A DNA stretch of 64,000 nt from Saccharum officinarum. Its lineage: Eukaryota > Streptophyta > Magnoliopsida > Poales > Poaceae. The notes beneath the pieces were generated by a model. That model made no database searches, was not told the origin of the DNA, and saw only the letters and a program-made list of their open reading frames with translations. This document shows positions 34,665 to 47,183 of this stretch, one piece after another (the stretch's first letter is position 1; the number at the start of each line of letters is the position of its first letter). A program made the position numbers and the translations under genes. The stretch lies in NCBI GenBank assembly GCA_020631735.1, contig CM036197.1:45865880-45929879 (forward strand). The letters are read 5' to 3'.

Positions 34665-35064
34665 TGTAACATCCAGTCCCGGAATACATGGCCTAGGCCC
34701 ACTCTGCCGAGGAGTGGTCCCATACTCCCACCTGCGTAGCAACCCGCTTGAGCTTTCGTCCTCGCTTCACTCAAAACGGTTAACCGAGGGTTACTACGTG
34801 TCCCTGACCCTAGTATTTAAGCTAGTCAGGCGATTCTCGGACTCACGGTATGGTACTAAACTTCTGGTTGCACAGTTTTGCGATGCTACAGTAACCGATG
34901 AATAGTACCCGAGCTACAGTATACCGAATTCCGCCTGGCCCAATTCGGTGAGTCCGGATGTATAGTACCCCCCGTCCATACTATCCGACCCACTGCCCCA
35001 GGCTACAGTAGTATCGGCCCATTCCGCGATTTGGGCCCACTTGGCCATTTTTGGGGTTGTTACA
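34665..35064 (+). mobile_element. Solo LTR, 400 bp, target duplication CCAAA
   Basis: It starts TGTAACATCC and ends GGGTTGTTACA (TG...CA). CCAAA lies directly on both sides (34660-34664 and 35065-35069). It has no coding content and no second LTR, so it is the product of LTR-LTR recombination or a very small non-autonomous element. Strand is arbitrary because no primer site or coding sequence fixes it. Confidence 0.85.
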
Positions 35065-38000
35065 CCAAAATGACTAATTTGCCCTCTAGGTAAGGTTTAA
35101 CCATGAGATGACCTATAGAGTGCCTTAGTTTGACTGCTTAAAAAGTCTAGCCTAGAGATCTTGCATGGATGTGCACCCTTTACCAAAGTTATAGCAAATT
35201 TATCAAGAAACAAAAGTTTTAATATGACCATCTCATGAAAATGGCTGGAACATATTCAAACAGGGCCCACAAGTCAGTGAGAGGGCTGCCCAACACTTAG
35301 AATTATTTCTAAATCTGAAATGTGACATTTACAGTTTCATGTGCCCACCTTTGGAGCATTTAACTCTCAAACCGTGCCGAACTAGCTTGAGCTCCTATTG
35401 ACAAACTTGTAGATCTCATATCCCTCTACAATTTTGCTAACTATGGCTCACACCGAATTGGCCTAGATTAGGAGCTATGAGGCGTTGAAATCGCTCTATC
35501 AGTCGGTCACCGGAGCTCCGATTCAGTCGGATTCAAAATTTCAGTTGGACAGTGTGGTCGACCGGCTCAGGGCCAAGCCACCGTGTGGTGTCTATGCCCA
35601 GCTAGTTCCTCCATGTCACGCGTGCATGCTCACAGTTGAAGACCATGCCAACACCTCACTCCTCCCTCTCTCTCGTCATTTCATTTCTTCACTGTCCTCT
35701 CCACCAAGCGAGCGGCGATCGGAGGTGAGCGGCGACCGTCACCATGTAACCCACCAAACCCAAGCGCAATTGTCCAATTCCTCTGAGCCATAGCACCACC
35801 CTGAGCCCCTCCACGTCCTTGACCTCATCGAACAACCATTTTTGCCCCAGGTAGAGCTCACCATGACGGCGGCTCCACTGTGTCGCCATTTTCGCTGCCA
35901 AGCCGAGCTCGCACGTGGCCGTGCCTCTCGGGCCTCTTACCGTCTCTTCTCTCCATTGCTCTGAGTCTGTCTTGTGTTGCTGATGCTCGCGGGGTAGGAT
36001 ACTAGGGCCGAGCCGCCGTTGACTCGTCGGAGCTGGCAAGCCACGGCCGTGTGCCGCCATTGTCGTTGCCACCCTCCCTAGCACTGCCCTAGCTTCGATT
36101 AGCCGTACCCCTAGATGCGCACAACCGTGGTGAACCCACCAGTACCCTCGGCCTCATCGGAGTTGCCACCGGCGGTGAGCTACCACCGTCGCCCTTCTTC
36201 CCTGCCCTTTCCCTCTCTGATCCATGGGACCGCGCAGTCAGCGCGCGCGGGGGTGGGAGGCCGACCGCGGGCCAAGCAGGCGTGTGGGCCGCGCAGGCCG
36301 AGTGTGTCACGTGCGTTGCCAGGCCACACAGGGTCACGGGCCGGCCTAGTCACCGGATGAATTGCTTAGGGTTTTAGTTTAGTTTTGTTTTTATTCTTTT
36401 TCACAGATTTAAGGCTAGATTCAAAATTGCTTATCTCTTAAATGGTAGATTCAATTGGGGTGGTTCCAATTTTGTGGTGTTTCTAGTAAAATCTAGTTTA
36501 TTTAGAAAATATGAAATATGATATGTTCTGTTATGAAAATCTGAGTTATTAATTATGCCTTTTAATCATGCTCTAAATGGAGAAAATTATATCCCTTGCT
36601 GTGAAGCTCCAAATGGAATGGAAATTTTATGGTGTGATGTCTATGCACGAATAGCTTGTAGTTTAAATTTCACCCAGTTTGGACACTGTATGATGGAGTA
36701 ATGTATTTAACTTGTTGGTATGGTTGTAACTTGAGCTAATTTTCATATTTTATCTGTACATCCATTGGGGATGAAATTTGGTGAATGTTGTTCTTATGCT
36801 AGGAAGATGCTAGAAAAATATGAAATATGTTGTTTGATACTTTCAATAGGGTTTCCTATTTATGCTAGGAGTAGACATGCCATCTGTTATTTTTGTTATA
36901 GCAAGTTCTGCTTATCTAATTGTTTTGAAATTTTTATAGTAGTCTAGGTGAAGCATGAGGTAGCCATTGTAATTTTTGTAGATTTTTCTGTCTAGTCTTA
37001 CTATATGTTGCTTTAATCCTCCTTTTATCTAAATAAATCAATAAATGGCATTAAAGAAATAATTTAGATGTTGGCAACACACTTTCTGGTATTCTTTTGA
37101 TATGAGAAATAAGTTGGTAAACTTGGTTTAACACAAATGTGCTTTTGTTATATCATTAAATAATTAAGTTAGTTAATCTGCCAATTCTGGACAGATTTTG
37201 AGATGTTGTTAGTTACTCCATGTAAATGATGTTTTCATGTCTTGTAGTCTATAGAAAAGTTGTTGTGAATTTCATGATCTAACTACTGTTAAATTTTGGT
37301 GACATTTGGTCACATAGTTTAGGAGTTATAGCTGTTCAAAGTTGGTTCTCAGCTTTACTTGCTCTCTGTTTGAACAGAGCAGATTCTGTGTTTGCTCGAT
37401 TTTGACCTAGTGAACTTTATAATCATGCTTTGGTGATTGTAAATGAATTGTAGATAATTTTATAAGTTTTTCAGATTGTCCTCTTTCAAGTCATTTGGAT
37501 TTGCAGAACTCCTGTTGTGATTAATTTACTGAACTGTTCTTTTTTATGTTAACCCGAAGCTTTCTGTTAAGTGTGTTTCTGTTATACTTAAGCACGTTCG
37601 TGATGCTATTAGGTTCTTAAATTGATTAAGGTGAGTTTAGGTGCAGGTGTTAGGCCTTTAACTGAATATGAACATCTTTATCTTAGGTTATGCAAATTAG
37701 GTAAGTGTGATCTTGTGCTTCCAAGTCAAGTTAGATACATGTTTTAAAGTGATTTGAATAGAGCTATTAGTAATTAGTAAACAAGTGTCCAGTGATGTTG
37801 GTTAAGTACTTACTTATTGTTATCCATTCATCATGAACATCATGTCATTCCTTATACACCCATGATATTTATCTTGTGCATATGCATGCAATAGGTGTTC
37901 CGAAAGGAGTCATGCTTCTGGAATTCGAGAAGAACTCGGAGGAGCAAACCTCGGAGCAGGAGGTGTAGGCCCCCGAAGGAACAACAGAAGGAGACGTGGT

Positions 38001-38933
38001 GGAGTGTCCGGACCACACGCCTTGTAACTTCGTGAAAGGCAAGTCCCGGAGCATTATAAGCCTCCTAATTTCTGAAATGCAATTAAAGTATTATGTTATA
38101 TATATTGTTGCATTAAATTTAGGTGTTGGATGAAAACACTTGCTGCATTGGTTATCCAATCCTTGTCCAGATATTGATACCCTGAATCCTAAGTAGCTCA
38201 GGCTCGTGTAGTTGCTTAGCCCTGCTTTAATGTGGTAGAAGTCAGGTGATTTCCTATCACCTGCGAGCTATAGGAATATACATATGACACAGTTGGCTAT
38301 ATTTGCTATCGTGAAAAAGAATCTGCCTTAATTTGAAATAAAGACCGGGCAGAGGCTTGCCGGTTTGCAGTGACTCTGTCTGTGTCGATTAAGGACCGAT
38401 TCTTAGAGCCTTTCTTTTTCATGTTGAACGCATGTGAAGGGTCAAGATGGTGGACTAGAGAGAGGGTGAATAGTCCTTTCTAAAACTTAATTGCATCGGC
38501 TAACCGAAATAAGTGCGGAATTAAATCTATCGGTCTAGCCAAGACTACACCCCTTTATCTATAACTTTAGCACCTTACAAAAGATCCTAATTAAGCAACT
38601 AAGGTGCCAAGCAAAGCAAGAGTTCACCTAATCAATTTTAGAGCAAGGTCACACAAACTTATGTATTAGTACTTTGCCAACCGAGGGAGCTTCCACACAA
38701 CTAGTGAAGCAAAAGCACAAAGCCCCTAAGCTCACTAACAATGCTCAATAACAAGGCAACCAATACCAAATTAGAGAGTGCAAATTACTTGGCTACACAA
38801 ACTAAGCAATGTGACTAACAAGGTTACACAAACCAAATTAGCCACACAAAGGGGATACTTCTAGCTACACAAGCAAAAAGATATCTAGCTAGCTACACAA
38901 GCACAACTAGATACAAGAGCAACAACACAAACA

Positions 38934-38953
38934 ATATATATATATATATATAT
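38934..38953. repeat. AT dinucleotide microsatellite
   Basis: An uninterrupted run of AT of about 20 bp inside the outer Sirevirus-type solo LTR. Confidence 0.9.
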
Positions 38954-39858
38954 GAAAGTAAATACAAGCTTGTGTTGCACGAAGGCAACCATTGAGAAGA
39001 GTAGACAATATTGACACGGTGATTTTCTCCAGAGATTCACTTGGTTGCCACCAAACTACGTTCCCGTTGTGTCGACCAACACTTCGTGGTTCGACGGCTA
39101 ATCGGTATCCACAACCAAACTCTCCCAAAGAGCACCATAAGAACCCACCATCAAGTGTGGTAGCTCAATGACATGCTCTACTAGAGTTGCTCTTCGTAAT
39201 CCCCACGGGGTGAGCACAATCCCCCTCACAAAGCTTCTCCAGAGCCTTGCACAATCTTCTTGCGAGCTTCGACGGAGCCACAAGCCACCAAGCTGTCTAG
39301 GAGGTGGCAACCTCCAAGAGTAACAAGCACCACCGGCTTGCAACTCGAACACCTAGTACCACTTGATACAATCCTCACGATGCAAAGCACTAAAATCACA
39401 CTCACTCACAATCGATTCGCACTCTTGCAAGCACAAGTGAGTTAGAGGCTCTCCTAGCACTCCTAAAGCATGGACACTAAGTCCCAAGGGTGCCAAGCAC
39501 CAGCCAAGGCCAGCCACCACTTATATTTATAGCCCCACAAACGAATATAGTTGTTGCCCCTTCACTGGGCGATTTTTGGGATGACCGGACGCGCTACACC
39601 GCGTCCGGTTACTCGCAACCGTCCACGTGTCGTCCTACGTTCAACGTCATCCACGTGATTCCAACGGTCACTTGCACGCCAATCGTGAAAGGTCTTGATG
39701 GATAGAGGTGGTGAATAGCCTTTTAAAAATTTCTACAAAGACAAACTAAACAAGTTTATCAAAATAACAAGTAGCGAGATGCGAGTTTCGCTTAGCCTTC
39801 GGGGTGTTTGCAAGCCACCTATCCAATTTATAATTCTAGTATATTTGCACTCAACCGC

Positions 39859-41848
39859 CGAAAGCCCAAGTTTGGTTTTGGTAATTAATGACACCAAGTT
39901 GCTAATGTTATGTGTTAAGTGTTTTGAGTTAGGCATAAGCAACACATGTGATGAAGGTGTATGTGGCAAGGAGTGGTGGCCACAAGATCACAAAGAGATG
40001 GTGTATGGACATGAAAGGATGATCATGGTGGAGATGCACATAATATGGACATGATGATCAAGTGAAAGAGAAGGATCTAAGAGCGCAAGGCAAAGGTATA
40101 ACCATAGGGTTTTCCTTTTGCCGGTCTAAGATGAGTAGAGAAGTGATTGACCGGGTTTAGGATACATAGCCAACTATCAAGAGGGGCAATCACGGTTAGC
40201 TCGGGAATCAAGTGCCACTAGATCATTGTCTTGAGCATATGCATTAGGATCTAGTAAAGAGCTAACATAACGCCTTGGAAAATGATTGTGAAATGCTAAC
40301 ACACATGCACATGGTGGTGTACACTTGGTGGTGTTAGCACTTTTTATGAAGGCGGTGGAGTTTGAGTGGTAGAGAAGGGTTTGGGTTCTTCTCTCCCTCC
40401 CGCCGAGCTTGCGAAGCGGGATTCAGCGCTTTTTAGGGAAGTGAAACGCCTATTTTCTATTGCGCCGGAAGTCAGAAAAGAAATGGAGGCGAACGGAGGT
40501 CACTGTGGTGACCGGACGCTGCACCGGATGCGGTCACGGCTTGACCAGCGCGTCCGGTCAGTTCATTCGGTCAGTGTGCCTAGGGTGAGTGACTGGACAC
40601 TGGTCTGGCCTGACCAGCGCATCCGGTCAGTTCACCTATGCGCAGAAGCATAGCGCGCGACCAGCGCGTCCGGTCCTTCACGGGACCGGCGCGTCCGGTC
40701 AGGCGTCTAGAGGGGCAGAGAGCGCAGGAGTGATGATCGGACGCTAGGCGCGTCTGGTCATGTACGATCGGACGCGCCCGGTCGTGATGGGAGCTTACTG
40801 GACTCTAACCGGACGCCAGGTAGGGCGCGTCCGGTCATACGCTAGGGCACGTCCGGTCATACGCTAGGGCACGTCCGGTCATACGCCAGGGCGCGTCCGG
40901 TCATAGCAACGGTAACTTCTGACGTGCACTGTTCATGCTTGTCTAGTAGTGACCGGACACGTCTGGTCACCCTGACCAGAGCGTCCGGTCATCCCGTTTT
41001 GAACTGCGTCGTCCGATAACGGCTAGCTGCGTACCCCTTCGTTATAAATAGACGTTGGCCGGGGTTTGAGGGTAACTCTTGCACATTTTGAGACCTAGAG
41101 ACATACTTTGAGCTAGAGAACAACCCCGCCACTCATCTCTTTGCATAGTTGCACATCTTGAGTGAGATTGAGTGAGATTCAAGTGCATTGCTTGAGAGTT
41201 GCATTCTAGAGGCACTTGTTCTTCGAGTTGCTGCGGATTTCTTGTTACTCTTCCATGTTTCCTGACACGGTAGACGGCTTGGAGCAGCGGGGGTGATTGA
41301 GCTCGCAATTAGAGATTGTTGGAGCCTTCACCAAGTGTTGTAAGGGGTTCTTGATCCTTCCCCGCGGGAGTTCACAAATTGGATACTCTAGTGGAGCTCG
41401 TGGCTTGGAGGATCCCCATCTTGTGTGCGGTTGTGCGGCGCCCGACGAGGGCTCGACTCTTGATAGTCGATTAGCTCGTGAACCGACAAGTGGGTGTATC
41501 GCCACAACGGGGAGTAGCTTGCCGGGAAGCAAGTGAACCTCGGGATAAATTCTTGTGTCATTCTCTTTCCGAGGACTTCTCTTGTGTGATTGATTGATTG
41601 GTACTTCTCATCTCTATACGGCGGTATAATCACTCAAAGCTTTTCTCTTGTATTACTTCTTGTTTCTGGCTTGTAGTTGTTGTTGTGTTTAGTGAATAGC
41701 TTTGTTATATACTTATGTAGGTGGCTTGCTTAATTAGTTAGAGCTAGTGCATTTGCTTCGCCACCTTTCGTACTAACGTGTGGTTAAGTAATTCTTGTAG
41801 AAGTTTTAATTAGGCTATTCACCCCCTCTAGCCTATTTGGACCTTACA
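39859..41848 (+). repeat. 5' LTR of the Sirevirus
   Basis: Begins CGAAAGCCCAAG (the first T of the usual TG is changed to C) and ends GGACCTTACA. TATAAATA at 41043-41050 is the likely promoter, just downstream of the GC-rich motif cluster. A 22-bp unit is repeated about four times at 40823-40904, against three in the other LTR. Confidence 0.93.
40507..40990. repeat. CpG-rich palindrome cluster in the Sirevirus LTR
   Basis: Within about 480 bp the motif GCGTCCGGTCA and its complement TGACCGGACGC occur many times in both orientations, so neighbouring copies can pair as hairpins. The same cluster is in the 3' LTR (about 48908-49395) and in the two solo LTRs (about 51003-51370 and 51950-52290). 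It lies just upstream of the TATA box. Clusters of this type are reported for grass Sireviruses; the role is unknown. Confidence 0.8.
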
Positions 41849-41850
41849 AG

Positions 41851-41862
41851 TGGTATCGGAGC
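41851..41862 (+). promoter_or_regulatory. Primer-binding site of the Sirevirus
   Basis: TGGTATCGGAGC, two bases after the LTR, complements the 3' end of initiator tRNA-Met (TGGTATCAGAGC) with one mismatch. Confidence 0.88.
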
Positions 41863-41908
41863 CGAGGCACCGTTTATTTGAGCCTTAACAACCTACGGTG
41901 AAAAAGAA

Positions 41909-43918
41909 ATGGCTCAATTAAGCTTGCACATCAATAACACCAAGAATGCACCTCACTTTGATGGCACAAATTATGCATATTGGAAGGTTAAGATGACCGC
42001 ACACCTAAAGTCAATCAATAGAGAAGTGTGGAAGGTCACCGAAACAAAATTTGAGGTTGCTAATCCGGAAGCACCTACACCGGTGGAAGAGAAGAAGCTC
42101 CAATGCAATGACATTGCCATTAGTGCTCTTCATGAGGCATTAGATGACAAGACATTTGAGCAAGTAAAGAACATAGAGATTGCTCATGATGCTTGGGCTA
42201 AGCTAGAAGAAACATTTGAGGGCACCGAAGGCACAAAGACCGCTAAAGCATATATCTTGCAAGAAAAATTTTCAAGCTTCAAGATGCAAGATGATGAGAG
42301 TGTACCGGAGATGTTTCATAGGTTGCAAGTCATTGTCAATGAGCTCAAGGCACTTGGTGAGGAGGTCAAGGACAACCAATTCTCTATGAAGTTCTTGAGA
42401 AGCTTGCCCAAGAGATTTGATACATTGATCACCATGCTAGTGAGGACTACATTGAAGGATTCAACTCCTCAACAAATATTCCAAGAAGTGATGACCGATG
42501 ATTCATATAGAGAAGATGATTAGAAGGATGAGTTGGTCAAGAAGAAGAAGAAGGAAAATGAGAAGAAAGATGATGAAAAGAAGAAGAGTGTGGCATTCAG
42601 AGCCACCACATCCAAGGGCAAATCCAAGATTGAATCATCAAGTGATGAAGACTCAAGCTCTTGTGATAGTGATGACATTGATGAGAAGATGGCTCTCTTT
42701 GTCAAGCAATTTGGCAAATTCATGAAGAAGAAGGGCTTTCGTGCAAGAAGGAGGAAAAACTCATCCAAGAAGAATGAGCATACCATGAGATGCTTTAGAT
42801 GTCATAGCAAGGACCATCTTATTGCAAAGTGTCCTTATGATAGTGATGATGAAGATGCTATCAAGAAGGAAAGGAAGAAGCAAAAGAAGAAGCTAGAGAA
42901 GAAGGAGAGCTCTCATAAGAAGAAGAATGATTCTCATGTTGCTACTTGGGATAGTGATGATTCCTCAAGTGATGATGAGGATGACAACAAGAGCAAGAAG
43001 AAGAGACATGCTAGCATTGCCATCCAAGAAAAGGTCTCCCTCTTCGACACTCCATCGTACTTCATGGCTAAGGCCGCTAAGGTATCATCTGACGATGAGA
43101 GTGATTATGATAATGCTAGTGATAATGATAGTGATGAAGAAGAATTCACTAAAGATGAACTAATCACTATGCTAGAAGATTGCACTCAACATTTTAAAGA
43201 ATCTAGAAAGAAGTGCAATGGCTTGCTTAAGGAAAAGAAAAACCTTATGCAAGAACTTGATGAGCTTAGGGCATCTTATGAGAGTCTAAAGGTAGACCAT
43301 AAGAAGCTTCAAAAGTCTCACACCAAGCTTGAAGAAGCTCATTCCTCTCTAATTGAAAAATGTGAAAACATGCCAACTAATGTTGATAAAGCTAAAACTT
43401 GCAACATAGGCATATCATGTGATATAATTGATGAAACTTTTCATAAGCCTATTATTGTTGCTCTCACTAACCCTTCATGTAGCGCATCTACATCATCCTC
43501 ATCTAGTAGTGATGGTTTCACTTGTGACTCCACACTTATAGTTGAGAACGAAAATCTCAAGAAGGAGGTAAAAGAGCTCAATCACACCTTAGCTAAGGCT
43601 TATGGTGGTGAGGACCGCTTGCTTATGTGCTTGGGTAGCCAAAGAGCTTCTCTCTACAAAGAGGGTTTGGGCTATAACCCCAAGAAAGGCAAGGCCGCTT
43701 TTGCTCCTCACAAGACTCGTTTTGTGAAGAACAATGGTAGCTATTGCAAAAGTTGCAAGTAAGTTGGTCACATAGAGCAACAATGCATGAACAAGAAATC
43801 AAATGCTAATGTATCCTCAATTAAGTTTGATTCTTTCTATATACTTACCAAGAGTACAAATGGTGTTCATGCTAAGTTCATTGGTGCACCATGGATGGGC
43901 TCAAAGAAGAAAGCCATT
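41909..43918 (+). pseudogene. Gag of the Sirevirus, interrupted by stops
   Basis: ATG 41909 (MAQLSLHINNTKNAPHFDG) opens the copia Gag domain (YWKVKMTAHL, WAKLEETFEG, LRSLPKRFDTL). TAG at 42521 ends the first frame, but the same frame continues with a lysine-rich and an acidic serine-rich part, a CCHC knuckle (CFRCHSKDHLIAKC), a leucine-rich coiled coil (about 43170-43380) and, after TAA at 43760, a second knuckle with VGHIEQQC. TAG at 43919 follows KKAI where a tryptophan codon is likely. The long coiled-coil Gag is a Sirevirus trait; in SIRE1 this part is reported to bind dynein light chain LC8. With the stops the copy gives only a 204-residue N-terminal piece. Confidence 0.85.
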
Positions 43919-44012
43919 TAGGTACCAAAGAACTTAGTCTCTAACCTTGGAGGACCCAAACAAGTTTGGGTACCTAAAAAGAATTGATCTTGTCTTGTAG
44001 GTCAATTACAAA

Positions 44013-47000
44013 GTCGGAGGAAGGCATTGGGTGCTTGATAGTGGGTGCACTCAACATATGACCGGAGACTCTTGTATGTTCAAATCAATTAATACAAGTC
44101 AAAATGGTGGTTTTGATGCTATCACTTTCGGCAACAACAAGAAATGCAAGGTCAAAGGGCTTGGTAAAATTGCTATCTCAAATGACATGAGCATATCTAA
44201 TATGTTGTTAGTTGAGAGCTTGGATTTCAATCTTTTATCGGTGGCACAACTTTGTGATCTTGGCTTCAAGTGCATATTTGGTAGTGATGATGTTGAAGTC
44301 ATAAGTGTTGATGGATCAAATTTGATATTCAAAGGATTTAGACATGGTAGCTTATACTTGGTTGACTTCAATGATAGTGAGGCACAATTGACATCATGCT
44401 TGCTTAGCAAATCTAGTATGGGATGGTTATGACATAGAAGGCTTGGTCATGTTGGAATGAAACAATTGAACAAACTTTTGAAGTATGACTTAGTTAGAGG
44501 CTTGAAAGATGTCACCTTTGAGAAGGATAAACCTTGTAGTGCTTGTCAAGCCGGCAAACAAGTTGGAAATACACATCCTAGTAAGAGTGAAATGAGCACA
44601 TCAAAGGCGTTTGAGCTATTGCACATGGACTTATTTGGGCCAACAACATACACTAGCATTGGTGGGAACAAATATGGTTTTGTGATAGTGGATGACTATA
44701 CTAGATACACTTGGGTGTTCTTTCTCTATAACAAGAGTGATGTTTATGATCTATTCAAGTCTTTTGTCAAGAGGGTGCAAAATGAGTTTGAGACTACCAT
44801 CAAGAAGATTAGAAGTGACAATGGTAGTGAGTTCAAGAACACAAGAATTGAAGATTTATGTGATGATCTTGGTATTGGACATCAATTCTCTCCAACCTAC
44901 ACTCCTCAATCCAATGGTGTAGTTGAAAGAAAGAATAGAACTTTGATTGATATGGCTAGATCAATGCTTAGTGAATACAATATGAGTCATTCATTTTGGA
45001 GTGAAGCTATCAACACAGCTTGCTATTATAGCAACCGTCTCTATTGCCATGGGAAGCTTGGAAAGACACCATATGAGCTATTGAATGGAAGAAAGCCCAA
45101 CATTGCATACTTTAGAGTGTTTGGTTGCAAATGCTATATTCTCAAGAAAGGCACTAGATTGAGCAAATTTGAAAAGAAATGTGATGAAGGGTTCTTACTT
45201 GGTTATTCTACCACAAGCAAGGCATATAGAGTTTGGAATCTCACAAATGGCACCTTGGAAGAAGTTCATGATGTTGAGTTTGATGAAACCCAAGGGTCTC
45301 AAAATGAAGCTCAAAACCTTGATGATGTGAGAGGAGATCAATTGTCAAATGCAATGAAGAACATGGACATTGGTGATATAAGGCCGAGGCAAGTTGATGA
45401 TGATGATATTCATGTGATCAACCAAAGTGTGCAAATTGATACAAATCAAGCAAGCTCTAGTGGTACTCATGATGAAGCTCAAGTTCAAGGTCAAACAAGT
45501 GGAAGCAATCAACTCCCAAACCTCCAACCTACTAGCATTGCAAGAGATCATCCATTGGACCAAATCATTGGTGGAATTCAAAGTGGTGTTCAAACTAGAT
45601 CAAGGCTAGCATCCTTTTGTGAGCATTACTCATGTGTGTCACTTGAAGAACCTAAGAAATTAGAAGATGCTTTGAAGGATTCCGATTGGGTAAATGCCAT
45701 GCATGAAGAACTAAATAACTTTGCTAGAAATCAAGTTTGGAAACTTGTTGAGAGGCCAAAGAACTACAATGTGATTGGTACTAAGTGTGTCTTTAGAAAC
45801 AAGCAAGATCAAGATGGCATGGTTGTGAGAAATAAAGCAAGATTAGTAGCACAAGGATACACTCAAGTTGAGGGTCTTGACTTTGGAGAGACATATGCAC
45901 CGCTTGCAAGATTGGAGGCAATTAGAATCTTATTAGCATATGCTTGTGCACACAACATCAAGCTCTATCAAATGGATGTCAAAAGTGCATTTCTCAATGG
46001 CTACATCAATGAAGAAGTTTATGTTGAGCAACCTCCTGGTTTTGAAGATGACAAGAAGCCCGACCATGTTTACAAGCTAAAGAAGGCATTGTATGGTTTG
46101 AAGCAAGCACCTAGAGCATGGTATGAGAGGTTGAGGGACTTTCTCCTCTCTAAAGGGTTCAAGATGGGAAAGGTTGACACCACTCTCTTCACTAAGAAGC
46201 TTGAAAATGACTTGTTTATGTTGCAAATCTATGTGGATGACATTATCTTTGGATCAACTAACCAAGACTTTTGTGAAGAGTTTGGAAATATGATGGCTAA
46301 TGAGTTTGAGATGTCTATGATTGGAGAACTTAGTTACTTCCTTGGACTTCAAATCAAGCAAATGAAGAATGACACTTTTGTAAGTCAAGGCAAGTACATC
46401 AAGGACATGATCAAGAAGTTTGAATTGCAAGATGCTAAGCAAATGAGTACACCAATGGGCACTAATGATCAATTGGGTATTGATGATAGTGGAAATATGG
46501 TAGATCAAAAGCAATACCGTTCTATGATTGAAAGTTTGCTCTATGTCACCGCTTCTAGGCCGGATGTGATGTTTAGTGTGTGCAAGTGTGCAAGATATCA
46601 AGCTTCACCTAGAGAAAGTCACTTGAAAGCAACCAAGAGAATATTGAGATATCTTAAGGGCACTCATGATGTTGGATTATGGTTTCCAAAGGGGTCTAAC
46701 TTTGAGTTGATTGGATATTCAGACTCCGACTATGGTGGATGCAAGATTGATAGAATGAGCACAAGTGGCACTTGTCAGTTGCTTGGAAGGTCTCTTGTTT
46801 CATGGTCATCAAAGAAACAAAATAGTGTTGCACTATCTACCGCCGAGGCCGAATACATTAGTGCCGGTAGTTGTTGTGCATAATTGCTTTGGATGAAGGC
46901 CACCTTGAATGACTTTGGAATTAAATTCAAGAATGTTCCTTTGTTTTATGATAATGAGAGTGCTATTAAGATGACACAAAATCCGGTTCAACACTCAAGA

Positions 47001-47183
47001 ACAAAGCACATTGATATAAGGCATCACTTCATAAGAGACCATCAACAAAAGGGTGATATTAGCATTGAGAGCATTGGCACCGAAGATCAACTAGCCGACA
47101 TCTTTACAAAGACACTTGATGAAAAGAGATTTTACAAGTTGAAGAATGAATTGAACATACTTGACTTCTCCAACTTGAAATAA
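44013..47183 (+). pseudogene. Pol of the Sirevirus (protease, integrase, RT, RNase H)
   Basis: The frame is +1 relative to gag. Protease motif LDSGCTQHMTG starts at about 44031. A TGA at 44430 falls where HRRLGH follows and a tryptophan codon would be expected. The integrase zinc part (CSACQAGK) and core ([28 protein letters not shown]) run from 44457. RT carries [11 protein letters not shown] and YVDDIIFGS near 46230; RNase H has YSDSDYGGC and STAEAEY. TAA at 46881 interrupts CCA-LLWM, a CAA-to-TAA type change, after which the same frame runs to the natural end at 47183 (TEDQLADIFTKTL). All key residues remain, so the copy died by point changes, not deletion. Confidence 0.9.

Noticed and set aside
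40507..40990. Regularly repeated GCGTCCGGTCA motifs resembling an array
   Set aside because: Not a CRISPR: motif copies occur in both orientations, spacers are irregular, the same cluster is in both LTRs, and the host is a plant.
41245..41532. Minus ORFs in the Sirevirus LTR that repeat in the second LTR (41245-41532 and 49623-49910)
   Set aside because: Their conservation only reflects LTR duplication; they run against the element's transcription and are not in comparable length in the two solo LTRs.
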